DNA of 64,000 nucleotides from NCBI GenBank assembly GCA_022578605.1, contig MU394068.1:611624-675623 (forward strand), given 5' to 3'. The first letter of the stretch is position 1. Each line of letters begins with the position of its first letter. The notes beneath the pieces were generated by a model that had not been told where the DNA came from, made no database searches, and saw only the letters and a program-made list of their open reading frames with translations. Shown one piece after another: positions 25,661 through 35,884 of this stretch. The position numbers and the translations under genes were made by a program. Source of the stretch: Camillea tinctor (lineage: Eukaryota > Ascomycota > Sordariomycetes > Xylariales > Xylariaceae).

Positions 25661-27211
25661 TTACACTGCAGTTTCTATCCATCCCGTAGTCGGGGCATAA
25701 GCAGCAGTATCTACATCTGATAATCGGAACACCGTGACGGGTAAAAGGGTGGGTTTCCTTCCCGGTACCAGAATCCAGTATAAGACAGCAGTAAATAACA
25801 GAAACAGCACGAAGCCCTGGATATAAGTGGTCATCGGGATGCTCTTGAGCTTGTTATACAGGATGAGATGTGCCGGCAGTCCTCCGATCCAGGGATGAAA
25901 GAAGACGCCATCCGTGCTTATCCGTTCGTCAGGGTCGTATTTCAGCATTTTCTTGAGAAGGTCCGGGAATAGCACGATATCTCTCTCGGGGTATCGATAC
26001 TTGACCGTCTCTTCCTGCCTTTCTGCGCCTATATCTCTTTCGAAAGCGTCCGGGTGGTCCTTAGCTTCCTTAGTCGGAAGCTCTGTAGCCGAGGTCCCCG
26101 TTTCCCTAGCTTCGTCGAGCGACTTCCTCAAGGCTGCGTGCAGCTGCCTCTGGTACGCAGCCTGGTACGGCCCCGGCACCGGACCCAGATACTGCGCCAT
26201 CTGCCCCATCGTCATGTTGATGCCGGCACCCCACCGCGAGCCGAACAGGATATCGCGGGTCTTGATCTCGTACATCGTGCATGCCAGGGACCATACATCG
26301 CTAGGAAAACCAGGGGTCCTCACACCTTCGAAGAGGATCTCGGGGGCTCCGTACGCGGTCGGGATCCCCGTCGTTTCGGGGGGTGTTTCGACGCGGAAGG
26401 ACTCCCCAAAGTCGATGATAGCGACCGAGTTTGAAGACAAGCTCTTACACCAGTACGGATCTACATCTACTACGCAGTGTTTGGGAGCGTGTGGCCGAGG
26501 GTTCTTCCCCGACATCGTCTGGATATTCACCAGCTCCGGCTCTCCCGTCAATTCGAGGACCTCGCTCTTGCTGAGCTTATCGAGCCCCTGCAGCTTCATG
26601 AGGATGTTGGGTGGCCTCAAGTCCCCGTGGCATATCCCTCGGCTGTGCAGAAAGCGTAGCCCTTGCGTGATCTGGCGACAGACATCGTTTACCTTGCCTG
26701 CCGTATCGTCTTCCAGGGGGTTTAGCTGCTGCGACCAGACCCCGACGTTCCAACCGAACACTTCCCTCACTAAGCATAAATGTCTCCCGTTGGGCCCCTC
26801 GATCCAGAACCGCTCTTGGGGGACGTTTAGGTGGTTGTTCTGTAATTGCCTCGACGAGGCGCTCGAGGTAAGATGCTCGATCATCCTAGCATCGTTGCCC
26901 TTCGCCGAGTGATCGGCCGTCATGATCTTCACGGCGCGCCATACGTGCCTTTTCACGTCCTGGCACAGCCAGACGGTGCCAAACCCGCCGTGGCCCAGCT
27001 TGTGCACGACCTCGAATCGCCCGTCGAGTACGTCCCCGAGATGGACGGGGTGGAAGCCTCCCTGGTTGTAGAGCTCGACATCCTCGATTCCCTCCGCGCT
27101 GTCCATCGGGTAGTATTCTATCTCGTCATCTCGCATATGGTTGGGATGGAGCGGACTCGCGAGTTCGATGAGGCGGGATACTGAGGTGTCGTTCGTTCGA
27201 TCGCTGGCCAT
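25661..27211 (-). CDS. SRPK-like serine/threonine protein kinase with C-terminal membrane segment
   Basis: 516 aa, single exon. Kinase domain about residues 65-440: glycine loop KLGHGGFGTVWL, VAIK-type lysine in RAVKIM, catalytic loop HGDLRPPNIL (in place of HRDxKxxN; the Asp and Asn are kept), DFGE in the magnesium loop, APEILFEG and DVWSLACTMYE. A long insert between catalytic loop and DFG (SKSEVLELTGEPELVN and following) is typical of the SRPK family. Unlike ordinary SRPKs it ends in a hydrophobic helix, FVLFLLFTAVLYWILVPG (about residues 470-492), so it may be anchored in a membrane. Canonical SRPKs phosphorylate RS-rich splicing factors; this divergent fungal member may have another target. 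Confidence 0.85.
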   Translation of the reverse strand: MASDRTNDTSVSRLIELASPLHPNHMRDDEIEYYPMDSAEGIEDVELYNQGGFHPVHLGDVLDGRFEVVHKLGHGGFGTVWLCQDVKRHVWRAVKIMTADHSAKGNDARMIEHLTSSASSRQLQNNHLNVPQERFWIEGPNGRHLCLVREVFGWNVGVWSQQLNPLEDDTAGKVNDVCRQITQGLRFLHSRGICHGDLRPPNILMKLQGLDKLSKSEVLELTGEPELVNIQTMSGKNPRPHAPKHCVVDVDPYWCKSLSSNSVAIIDFGESFRVETPPETTGIPTAYGAPEILFEGVRTPGFPSDVWSLACTMYEIKTRDILFGSRWGAGINMTMGQMAQYLGPVPGPYQAAYQRQLHAALRKSLDEARETGTSATELPTKEAKDHPDAFERDIGAERQEETVKYRYPERDIVLFPDLLKKMLKYDPDERISTDGVFFHPWIGGLPAHLILYNKLKSIPMTTYIQGFVLFLLFTAVLYWILVPGRKPTLLPVTVFRLSDVDTAAYAPTTGWIETAV

Positions 27212-27585
27212 GACGCTAGGAAGGAGGGGGTTATTATTATTATGTGGGTGCTATGAGATGGCTATTGCAATGGACGATGCACGAGAAGACATGTAATAGA
27301 ATCGAAATGGGTGATGCGGACATGATTCTTTGTTCTGTTGCGGATCATTGGCGTCCTTACCAGCCTGTCGTTTCCATCTCTGCAAGTGTTTGATACAAAG
27401 AGCTGTCTGAGACATTGGCTGGCAACTTTAGATCTGAGTCGAGATTCAAGACTGTTTAAGACACGGGGGGCGCGGTATCTTTTAGGGGAGGCATCCCTCT
27501 ATTACTTAGGTTTGTTATCATACAAGTATGTGCTGGCATGTACCCCGCAAACCCTTCGAGGGTGGTAAGGACGAGGAGAAGGAAA
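27212..27585. other. Short intergenic region
   Basis: 5' flank of the kinase gene. A TTATTATTATT run lies just upstream of its start. Nothing else recognised. Confidence 0.5.
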
Positions 27586-28071
27586 ATGAGCAGCAGCAGC
27601 AACGACGAAGACAAGGGGCGGAGACCGAACCGGAAGCTTTCAAGCGACATTGCCGCCACCCTCTTGCCTACTCGTGGACGAGGGCCTATCGTAGGTGACT
27701 TAACGAGCATTGAGGAGGATGTGAGGTTCTGAAATTTTGGGCTCCTCAACTATGCCAACGCGGTCGATATCCGCTGGGGGACTTCTGACATGGCCCCCAT
27801 GAGCACTCGTGCCTGCACCCTGAGATCGACGAGAATGGCAAGGGGCCGGGCCAGGGAGGAAGAGCTCCTTTGTTCTAGTCTTGCACCTCTTACTACTACC
27901 ATCACCACCACCACTGCTCCTATGACGACTACCGTCGCTAGTACTACGCCCCTCACTATCACCATCACCTCTGCCACGGATGATGGACAAGGCAGTCTTG
28001 ACGAGGCTGAAGCAATACTAGCTAAGTCCGATCTCCCAGGCAGGAAGGAATATAATCAGAGAGCTAGATGA
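27586..28071 (+). pseudogene. Possible small gene with one in-frame stop (unknown product)
   Basis: A frame starting MSSSSNDEDKGRRPNRKLSS runs to a TGA at 27730-27732 and continues in the same frame past it through a Thr-rich stretch to a stop at 28071, ending AEAILAKSDLPGRKEYNQRAR. Either one nonsense mutation splits a ~160-codon gene, or a GTGAGG donor just before the TGA starts an intron whose acceptor I cannot fix. No family recognised. It marks the edge between the conserved part and the accessory part of the window. Confidence 0.3.
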
Positions 28072-28370
28072 TAAATGGATTCGTACGGGCTGGGGACGGT
28101 ATACAACTTCAATTCGGGATTATTCTGCACGTAGGAACTGGGTATGTAGAAATCAACGCATGATGATAACGAGAACGTCTGGTCTGTCCCGATGGCTCAA
28201 GCCCAATGAACCTTTGCCCCCGATTCCTTACGCAATTCAACTCCTCCAGAAAAAGCAAAAGCTCATTTCCTCACTATTACCCTCTCTCCTTTTTGGCCCT
28301 AAATCAAAGCAACGCAAATAATGTTAGTTATTGATTGATAATGAGAGGTGGGTATCTTACTATGCAGATC

Positions 28371-29111
28371 CTAAGCTCCATGTGCGAGCGTACGCCCCTT
28401 TTCCTCGATTTGCTTCTCAAGCTGCTCTAGCTCCTCTTGCTTCTCCTTTACCTGCTCCATCATCAAGTCGTGCAATGCATTGGTAGATTGCCAAGATTCG
28501 TAGCTTGACTGGATCACATCGTTCAGCTCCTTTAGTCTCTGTTTTTTGGTTTCCGAAAGCTTAGATAACTCAGAGGTGAGCTGGTTTATCTGCAGTTGAA
28601 GCTCAACTGATTCAGAAGTCAGCCGTTCTTTTCGCTGTTCCAGCTCAGAGATCTGAGCCCCCTTTTCTTGCAACTCTGCAGATAGCTCTTGGCAGCGATG
28701 GGTGAACTCCGTAATCTTGGCCTCTCGGCTTTTCTGAAAGTCGGCATCCAGCTTCCGCATCTTGATCTGTAACTGAGCTTTCTCATCTACAGCGCGCTTC
28801 TCGAGCTCGGCAACTTCAGAAGCCAGCTTGTCATTCTGTGCTCCAATACTGAGGACGGCCTCCGCGGGGGGCGGGGCGGGTACTCTGGGAGCTGGGTTAC
28901 CGTAGGCAAAGGGGGCACGGCTTGGGGCAAAGGAAGAGGGGGGATTACGCCCAGCGGCCAGCGCCGCGTGGAACTCTTCCGCCTCCTTCATGATTCTCTT
29001 TGAGCGCATTTGGCGCACACGAGGGTTGACAGGAGTCTGCTGTTCCTTCCTCTGCGAAACCCCCTCGATGATCTCATCGAAGAAGAGCTGGTTAATACGA
29101 GGAAGGCCCAT
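28371..29111 (-). CDS. Coiled-coil protein, family C (cluster A)
   Basis: 246 aa, single exon. Basic N-terminus MGLPRINQLFFDEIIEGVSQ and RMRSK-like stretch, a Pro/Ala-rich linker (APSRAPFAYGNPAPRVPAPP), then about 150 residues of heptad-type coiled coil rich in E/K/L/Q, ending in SSYESWQSTNALHDLMMEQV and EELEQLEKQIEEKGRTLA. The end is loosely like that of the coiled-coil pseudogene at 60470-63113 (SYEAS...LDQLM...EEK...), so the two may be related, but coiled coils resemble one another by composition. Upstream lies a (CACCATCAT)n leader. No domain of known function seen. Confidence 0.65.
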   Translation of the reverse strand: MGLPRINQLFFDEIIEGVSQRKEQQTPVNPRVRQMRSKRIMKEAEEFHAALAAGRNPPSSFAPSRAPFAYGNPAPRVPAPPPAEAVLSIGAQNDKLASEVAELEKRAVDEKAQLQIKMRKLDADFQKSREAKITEFTHRCQELSAELQEKGAQISELEQRKERLTSESVELQLQINQLTSELSKLSETKKQRLKELNDVIQSSYESWQSTNALHDLMMEQVKEKQEELEQLEKQIEEKGRTLAHGA

Positions 29112-29648
29112 GGTGATGATGGTGATGATGGTGATGGTGATGATGGTGATGATGGTGATGATGTTGTTGTGAGTGTGTGATGGTGAGATGGTGAGATGTT
29201 GCTATTCCGAGTGTGTGGGAGTGGTGGTGGTTCTGGTTGCAAGAGGAACGAGAATAGCACGCAACGGAATTTGGCTAAAGCTCGAAGCATCTAATAAGAG
29301 ACTTAAATACTATATACCTAGGTATCTAGGTAGTTAAGTAAAATAAAGAAGGTGCGGATGAAAAGTTATAGTTGTTAACCGTATTCCTTCCCCTCATATA
29401 AACAGTATGAAAGGCTGTCCTTAGTCCCCTACAGCCTTATACAACTGTTGGTAAGGGGTCCCTTTTATTTCCAGTTCAATGTTGCTATAGAAATACACGT
29501 ACTACAATGTCACGAGAAAGATTCAAGTAAATATTGTCAGAAAAAGCATGTAATAAACGTTTCATTATTCCAGGGCTTTCATACGATAGCCCAGTATCGA
29601 CACATGGCCCGAATCCTAAAAAACAATCGATTTACAGTCCATAGCGTC
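29112..29648. other. Spacer with (GATGATGGT)n repeat next to the family C gene
   Basis: 29112-29165 is a run of GTGATGATG-type units, which on the sense strand of the coiled-coil gene is a CACCATCAT leader ending at its ATG. The rest (AT-rich, 29300-29640) is the 3' flank of the family K gene. Confidence 0.7.
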
Positions 29649-30515
29649 CTAATTGTCGGAGTAGTCGCCCTCCTCGACGTACTCGCCCTCGGCGTACTCG
29701 TCCTCGACGTACTCGCCCTCGGCGTACTCGTCCTCGACGTACTCGCCCTCAGCGACTTCGTCCTCGACGACTTCGTCCTCGGCGTACACCTCGGCGGCGG
29801 GAGGAGCGGGGGCAGGCCTATTACCAGCGAGGAGCAATCTCGTCCTTTCCTGGATCAGTCTTCCCATTCGGCGAGCGCGGGCACCTCTGTTCATCCTGGT
29901 GAAGTTGTTCCAGTTGCTTGCCTTGGCGATTTCAACGATTTCAACGAGCCCATCCACCGCGGTTTGCAGATTCTGGTTGTTCCGGTCGCTGGCCTTGGCG
30001 ATTTCAACGAGCCCATCCACCGCGGTTTGCAGATTCTGGTTATTCTGGTCGCTTACCTTAGCGATTTTAACGACCTCGTCTAATGCGCTTTGCAGATTTT
30101 CTTGACCATCCGCACTTCCCCAAGCTTTAAAACGATCGATGTGGAAGAAATCAGTGCTCTGCGGGTCGTTAACATTTTCTGCCTCGATAACGCGTCTTGG
30201 TCGACTAAGGAGCTCTATATCATTTCGGATAAGGGGGAGGGGGCGAGGTCGCTTGGCCAGTGAAGGCTGACCAGCTTCAGGCCCAATCTCCGACAGGTCA
30301 CGCTTCCTGTCGTGTTGTTGATAATGCTGCTGCTGCTGCTGCTTCGGCAGTTGGGCCTCATGCCCTTGCTGCGTCTGCTGCTGCTGCTGCTTCTTCTTCT
30401 GCTTCTTCTCCTTTCTCTTCTGCTTCTGCTTCTCCTTCTGCGCTATGTACTTCTTGCCAGCCTCGTAGAGTTCCTCGAGGCTGGCTTCGTAGACGGCAGA
30501 GGCGGAGGCAGACAT
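29649..30515 (-). CDS. Family K protein: Lys/Gln-rich with internal repeats (cluster A copy, intact)
   Basis: 288 aa in one exon. Layout: N-terminal LEELYEAGKKYIAQKEKQKQ, then a Lys-rich and Gln-rich low-complexity stretch (residues ~28-70), a basic motif DRKRDLSEIGPEAGQPSLAK resembling a nuclear-targeting region, then NDPQSTDFFHIDRF. Next come three tandem 21-residue units of the type NLQTAVDGLVEIAKASDRNN (63-bp DNA repeats, about 29919-30110). A conserved core RMNRGARARRMGRLIQERTR follows, then an acidic tail of EYVEDEYAEG units (30-bp repeats, 29665-29790). A second copy, broken, lies at 49556-50597. No known family recognised; charge pattern suggests a nuclear, nucleic-acid- or protein-binding role, which is inference. 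Confidence 0.7.
   Translation of the reverse strand: MSASASAVYEASLEELYEAGKKYIAQKEKQKQKRKEKKQKKKQQQQQTQQGHEAQLPKQQQQQHYQQHDRKRDLSEIGPEAGQPSLAKRPRPLPLIRNDIELLSRPRRVIEAENVNDPQSTDFFHIDRFKAWGSADGQENLQSALDEVVKIAKVSDQNNQNLQTAVDGLVEIAKASDRNNQNLQTAVDGLVEIVEIAKASNWNNFTRMNRGARARRMGRLIQERTRLLLAGNRPAPAPPAAEVYAEDEVVEDEVAEGEYVEDEYAEGEYVEDEYAEGEYVEEGDYSDN
29665..29790. repeat. 30-bp coding tandem repeat (acidic tail of family K)
   Basis: Units of the type CTCGACGTACTCGCCCTCGG recur about every 30 bp, encoding EYVEDEYAEG on the minus strand. Confidence 0.85.
29919..30110. repeat. 63-bp coding tandem repeat, three units
   Basis: Unit begins CCTTGGCGATTTCAACGAGC and encodes 21 residues on the minus strand. 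The first two units are near identical; the one at 30050-30110 is diverged. The cluster B copy of the gene has only one unit. Confidence 0.85.
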
Positions 30516-31480
30516 GATGTGGTGATGATGACGACGACGATGATGTTTCTGTTGCCGGTGCTGATGTTGCTGGTGATGGTGATCGAAAAAAAAAATAACA
30601 TAAGTTGGGAAAGAAGAAATGGATGGTAGGGTGCAAGCATGGATTTCTATAACGTGGGGTTACTCAAGGTACTTAGGTACATTATATCATAGCACATTTA
30701 ATCACGTCTACAAAACTACATCTCTAGTACCTGGAATAGCCATTTAAGTACCTAGGTACACAGAAATCAGATTCACATGGCTGGATTTGCAGTATGCGGC
30801 TCCTCCCCCACGTGGCCTGCACCTGCGGCCTGCCCTGGCGCCCCACTTTAAAACATGTAGTATATAGATTCTAGTTACACAGTGACTTACTTTATTTAGA
30901 TATGCAACGCTTTTTGATTGGACGTATCTTATGTTGTGTTGTTAATGGTACAATATTAGGTGTTGCTTTTACTACGGGTTAACCTGCCCAGGGACCAAAT
31001 CATGCAAAAAGCTTAACGACAACGACTGAATGACTACTGAGATATGCATATAAATAAGGTTATTAAAATTATAGTAATAAAAAGGAACAGTTAAAGCAAA
31101 TACCATGTAATAAATACATTTTTCTATTTTTTAATTTAGCAACTATAATGATCTTAACAATGACCTGCGCCTTTTTTATTTTATTGGTTATTAAGTGCTT
31201 AAGTACCTATATACTGACATTATTGGTACTTGGTATTTAAGTGATAAAATTTATTTTCTTTTCTTTGCTTTTTTCATTTCTTTTCCTACTTTTTACAATT
31301 AAAACCTTCGTTAATTAACTATGCTAAATAAGCTTAGAACATGTTAAAGTTATACATAAACGCGCTGTAGCCTTTTATTATAACGTAAGTACGTTAGATA
31401 GAAGTTTCTTTTTAATCTTATTCTTATACGTTAAATACTAACATCTTTATAGCACGGCTAAACAATGGGCAATATACCCT
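30516..31480. other. Leader of family K gene, then AT-rich spacer
   Basis: 30516-30600 (minus sense: gatcaccatcaccagcaac, then catcatcgtcgtcgtc) is homologous to the leader of the cluster B copy at 49290-49555, and includes the ATGTT at 30543-30547 that corresponds to the uninterrupted insertion target there. 30660-31480 becomes increasingly A+T rich with many TpA steps. A fragment at about 30971-31041 repeats at 32013-32090 and 32427-32505. Confidence 0.6.
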
Positions 31481-31489
31481 CAAAGGTGG

Positions 31490-32510
31490 CTTACGACACA
31501 GACTAATACCAACAATAACTACAATTATAGGTTCTTAGCAGCAACCGCAAATCCCGAGAAATGCCGATAGTACCACTTAAAGGGTTCTATAACTAAAGAT
31601 TATATTAAAGAAGCCTGCGACCTCTTCGGAAAATATAGCTAGGCAGCGAATGGCGGCGAGTTTGGCCAGGTAGGCATTCATTTTAACACTATTGCTGCCA
31701 CCACTGTCACGAAAGCAACTGGTAGTATTGAATTCACTGTCACTGCTCTCGACGACATTGGTGCTTCTACCACCACTACGGGTTCCTAGCAACCGCAGAT
31801 TTTAGGAGATGCCGATAGTATCGCTCTCCTGAAGCTTTTGTCCAAGGAGCCTGCGACCTCTTCGGCAAATATATCCAGGCAGCGAATGGCAGCGAGTTTA
31901 GCCAGGCATCCATCTCAACACTATTGGTGCCACCACCATTGTTACAGAAGCGAATGGTAGTATTGAATTCACTTTCACTGCTCTCGACAGCGTTGCTGCT
32001 TATGCTACTGCTACGGGCCAACCCGGGTACCGGGGAAGTCGCGGGAACAAATTATGCGGGAGCTCCACGACGACTGAACGACCACTGAGGATCTGGTCCT
32101 CATCACGTACAATGAGCTCACGAGAGCATAAACGGTGGAATAGAGGTCTATTCCCAGTCTTTAGCTATCGAGCGAATGTATGTGTCACGAGGGACCAAGC
32201 AAGTACTAGGTACAAGTGCTTAGGTAATCAATACGTTGTTGTGCGAGGAACTGACTACAACTATGGATGTCACTGTTACCTATATACAAGTATCTCTTCT
32301 TTGTTCCTTCCTAACCCCTGACAGTATGAATGAGAGAGGGAAAGCTAGCTGAAGGATGCCCTTGAGGGGACTTAAAAAAAGGCAGTATGCACAAACCACA
32401 TGATGTGGGGTGCTGCTTCTACTACTGCCACGGGCCAGCCTGCCCGGGGACCGAGGAAGTCGGGGGAGCAAATCACGCGGGAGCTCCACGACGACGACTG
32501 AATGTCCACT
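31490..32510 (+). pseudogene. Decayed tandemly duplicated gene relic (unknown product)
   Basis: Two imperfect copies of a ~225-bp segment (about 31540-31790 and 31795-32020). Translated on the plus strand both give ACDLFGKY, AANG(G/S)EF(G/S)Q, then TGSIEFTVTALD or NGSIEFTFTALD followed by a Thr/Ala-rich stretch. The frame is broken by stops where the sister copy has a sense codon (TAG against CAG at about 31639) and by a 1-nt shift. A third short segment (32412-32505) reads ASTTATGQPARGPRKSGEQI. No intact homologue in the window and no family I can name. A minus-strand reading also gives two paralogous short ORFs (31577-31792, 31776-32021), so the coding strand is not certain. Confidence 0.4.
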
Positions 32511-33309
32511 TTGCCAGGGGCGGTCCCGAAGTATGAGATAGTCGAAGAGCCTTGGTAAGCATTATCTACCTAGTACCAAGTGAAGACTAAGATGCTAACT
32601 CATATTAAGTGATAAAGGATTTAAGGCTATAATGTGGGGGATAATCCTTTATAACACACATAGGGCACTAGGCACGATGGTATATTGTGCTGTCCGCTAT
32701 GCGCGTATGTGTGTAAAAGAGAGATAATGGATACTGAACTAGGGCCGGCTGAGTCATCTTAATGTAATATAACCAGTCCCTTTAAAATAAAAGAAAAATG
32801 AACAGCGTTAAACATGAGTATTAAACTGTATAAGGCTGTGAAGGACTAAGAACTATGGTCCTTAATTAACGACACCTTTATACTACTTAGTTGAAAATGA
32901 ATGAAAAATGAAACCATCGCCAACTATTCAAGTTAGCGATGTATCGCCGGTAAACTGAATGATTACATTGCTATGGGAATGGATGAAAAACTAAGTGTCT
33001 TGCCGACTAAATGTCGGCGATAAAAAGACTATAGTTTATTACAACAGTGTATTAAGCAACGCTGTTATACCACGAGACTAAAAGATTATCCCAATGACCG
33101 AGGGGTCATTAAATCCTAATTCCGTATTATATAGTTACTCTTTAGCTAATCCCCTGACTGGGACGTAACATAGTCCCCATAACAGCATGGGCTGCTACCG
33201 AGTCTTAGCCGTGGCTACGCCGGCCCATTGCGGCGCCGTGCTGCCGCACGTTTAAGCCTTAAACACCTAATACATGCGTTTACACCACCTCGTGCCATCC
33301 CGTGAACGA
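32511..33309. other. Spacer, partly RIP-like, no gene seen
   Basis: Mixed stretch with AT-rich parts and short GC-richer remnants (e.g. 33185-33260). No coding potential and no match to other parts of the window that I could see. Confidence 0.5.
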
Positions 33310-33840
33310 TTAATAGTAAAAAGTTATTAATAGAAAAATCTTAAGGCGGCCATGTTAAAATGGCAGGAAAAAGTCATTTGTAAAAAACTTAAAGCGGCTG
33401 TACTTACAAAAAAATCTCATAATAAACTATAATAATATAGTAGTAAAAAGTCACGTGCAGGAAAACCTTAAAGTAATAATATTAAACTAGCAATAAAATG
33501 TTACTTACAAGAAAAACTTAAGGCTGCCATAATAATATAGCAGGAAAAAGTCACTTGCAAGAAAAACTTACAACAGCTATAGTAATATAACAGAAAAAAG
33601 TTATTAAAAAAATCTTAAAGTAGCTATAATAAAGTAGCAGTAAAAAGTTATAGTCGCTATAATAAAGTGGCAGTAAAATGTCATTAATAAGAAAATCTCA
33701 AAGTGGTTATATTAAAGTAGCAGTAAAAAGTCAGTAACAGAAAAAAGTTAAAAATACCACGTTTATATTGCAGGAAAAAGTTAGGAATACCACATTTATA
33801 CTGCAGGAAAAAGTCGTTGGCAGGAAAAAGTCAGTGGTAT
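33310..33840. repeat. Degenerate minisatellite, unit roughly 45-60 bp
   Basis: The string AGTAGCAGTAAAAAGTCA (with variants GCAGGAAAAAGTCA, GCAGTAAAATGTCA) alternates with AAAATCTTAAAGTGGCTATA-type segments about ten times. Copies differ mainly by transitions, consistent with RIP decay of a tandem array. It ends just downstream of the family L gene stop. Confidence 0.8.
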
Positions 33841-33867
33841 TAAACAACGCATCTTGCGACAGTGCCT

Positions 33868-35646
33868 TTATAGTAATCTATAGTTCCCATCCCAATCAGG
33901 TATCGGCATGGTTGCGCGACGCGGTTCTACATATCTCGTAGTTAAGGGTGCGCTCGTCCTTTTACCTCGTTGGCATTTTATGTCCCCAAGTTCTGGAGGA
34001 AGTGGCGGGAGCTGGTCCTCGACCTCCATGGGATCATCCACGGGCTCATCACCTAATGAGAGATCCCCTATAGGGCCTAACTCACCCTCATCGTCATTCA
34101 TGATGATATCGTCGTCATCGCCAATATCATCATCATCGCCATCGTCCGCATCGACCAGGGGCGCCGCCAATGCTCTCGGCTCGTTATCTCTGACACGAAT
34201 AACGGCTGGCTCCCGTTGAACTTGCGGTCTGATGGCGGGCTCACGACGACGCAATACCATCATCCTCGCGTCCCGCTTGTACAGCGCGGAACGCAAGGCC
34301 TTGAGGTCACCGGCGTCCTCGGGCCAATCGGTCTTCAGATGCGTAGACACTATGAGAGTGGTTAACCAGACGAAAGAGGAATATGGAGGAGGGAAAACTC
34401 ACTAGTCATTGCTATGTTGACGGGCAGAAACATCTGTCTATCGTTAGCCTTACACCCGTCAAATGCTCTTTCGACATTAGTCAAATCATCCGTCTTTATT
34501 TTGTAGACGGTAGGCTCTCTAGAGCTGAACAGAGGGTTTGTCTTGGGCTTGTAAGCGAGCTTCTCGAGGTTTCGCATCGCCGAGGTGTACCAAGGCAGTG
34601 GTCTATCGCTTGATCGCATGATATTGCGAATCTCCTTGTGCGCTTGGGCGATCGAAACCTTAGGGTTCCTCTGCCTCTCGAGCTTCTCTGCCACCAGCTC
34701 GAGGAATTTGTCCCAGTCGACACCGAGCGTGAGGAACGGGCGGCGGTCGTTGAGGTGACAGGCCACAGCGTAGCGCATGAAAAATGCTAGGAGCCGTATA
34801 TCCTGGCCACAAGGGCCACCGATCGCTATATCTAAGAGTTTGGCACAAAATGTGGCCGTCCAGTTGGGATCTGGTATTATTAGCCCGCCGCCGATATCGA
34901 CAGTCTTAGCATCGTACACAAGGTGCTTGGTTGGCCCGACAATGTCGGTGGGCGCAACCTTCAGCACCTTGTACATCTTCTTCCACATGATAATGAACTG
35001 CGGGTTCTTATCTGGAAGCCCCAGCTCTTGGATGTACCGGTACCCCTTATCCTTCTTTAAGCGTGAGGAAAAAGCTTCCTCGTCAGCCTGCGTCCAAGAG
35101 CTGCCATACGGAACCTGGCGAACTCCGACGAGGTACTCCTTGAGGCTGACCGCGGCGGCGGCTCTGCTAGCCTCAGCTCGTTGATTCATCTGCTTCAGCT
35201 GACCGGGGAGGTCGGCCAGCGCGTCAGCCGCCCTCGAGCCGAAGTTATCCGTGCCGAGATCTCTAACCCCCGCGACTATCAAGTCCACCTTCTCCTCGTA
35301 GGACTGTGATAAAAAACGGTTAGTAATTTAGTCATAAGCAAAAGGGAAGAGAGCACTTACTCTTTTCCCATTCCCACGTGGTTTTCTGTTCTTAAAGTGG
35401 ACGGGCGAGCTGGCATTGGAGAGCTTGTCGGTCGTCCTCAATGAGGGAATCATTTGATGACCTATCCGAGGACCCTCCATCTGCAGACGATTCCCCGCGC
35501 GTGGTACGCCCTCGGATAGGCTCATCATCACCCACCTGGTCATCAGCGACAAAAGGATCGTCACCCTCGTTACGTGATCTCTTATCACTGGCCACCGTAG
35601 CTTCGGCCTTGCGCTTGCGGCCCGCGGCAGTGCGTCTTCCAGTCAT
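33868..35646 (-). CDS. Family L protein, unknown function (cluster A copy; probable 1-nt shift in exon 1)
   Basis: Exons 35646-35361, 35303-34403 and 34349-33868. Introns 35304-35360 (GTAAGT...CAG) and 34350-34402 (GTGAGT...TAG); the second junction restores frame exactly (NIAMT|MSTHLKTDW). Exon 1 encodes a polar basic/acidic N-terminus (MTGRRTAAGRKRKAEATVAS) but its frame is one nucleotide off from the frame entering intron 1 (SNASSPVHFKNRKPRGNGKR), so it carries a shift or a sequencing error. Exon 2 holds the conserved core: RQVPYGSSWTQADEEAF, FIIMWKKMYKVLKVAPTDIV, PDPNWTATFCAKLLDIA, LLAFFMRYAVACHLNDRRPF, LGVDWDKFLELVAEKL. Exon 3 is acidic (DDGDDDDIGDDDD) and Pro-rich. About 555 aa. No known domain recognised. 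A RIP-damaged paralogue lies at 51691-52563. Confidence 0.7.
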
Positions 35647-35884
35647 CTTGAAAATTTGTGTAATAGAGAAAGGAAAAAAAGAAAAAGGGAAAAAAAGGGA
35701 AAAAAAAGAAAAAGAAAAACAGAGTCAATGGTAATGGACAGTGGTAGTGAATTTGCAAAATACTTCCCAGAGCGCGAAACGTAAAGACGATTGTTTTTTT
35801 TTAGAGTCCTAAACAGTTGCGCAGGTTAGACGCGTTTCGATAGTTACATAACCCACGCAGGTAGCTAAGTACACTTGTTTCGAA

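Noticed and set aside
28371..29111. Assigning the coiled-coil proteins to SMC or myosin families
   Set aside because: Similarity would be compositional only; no hinge, ATPase or motor motifs are present.
33310..33840. CRISPR-like array
   Set aside because: Units are degenerate and without distinct spacers, and the genome is eukaryotic; it is a decayed minisatellite.
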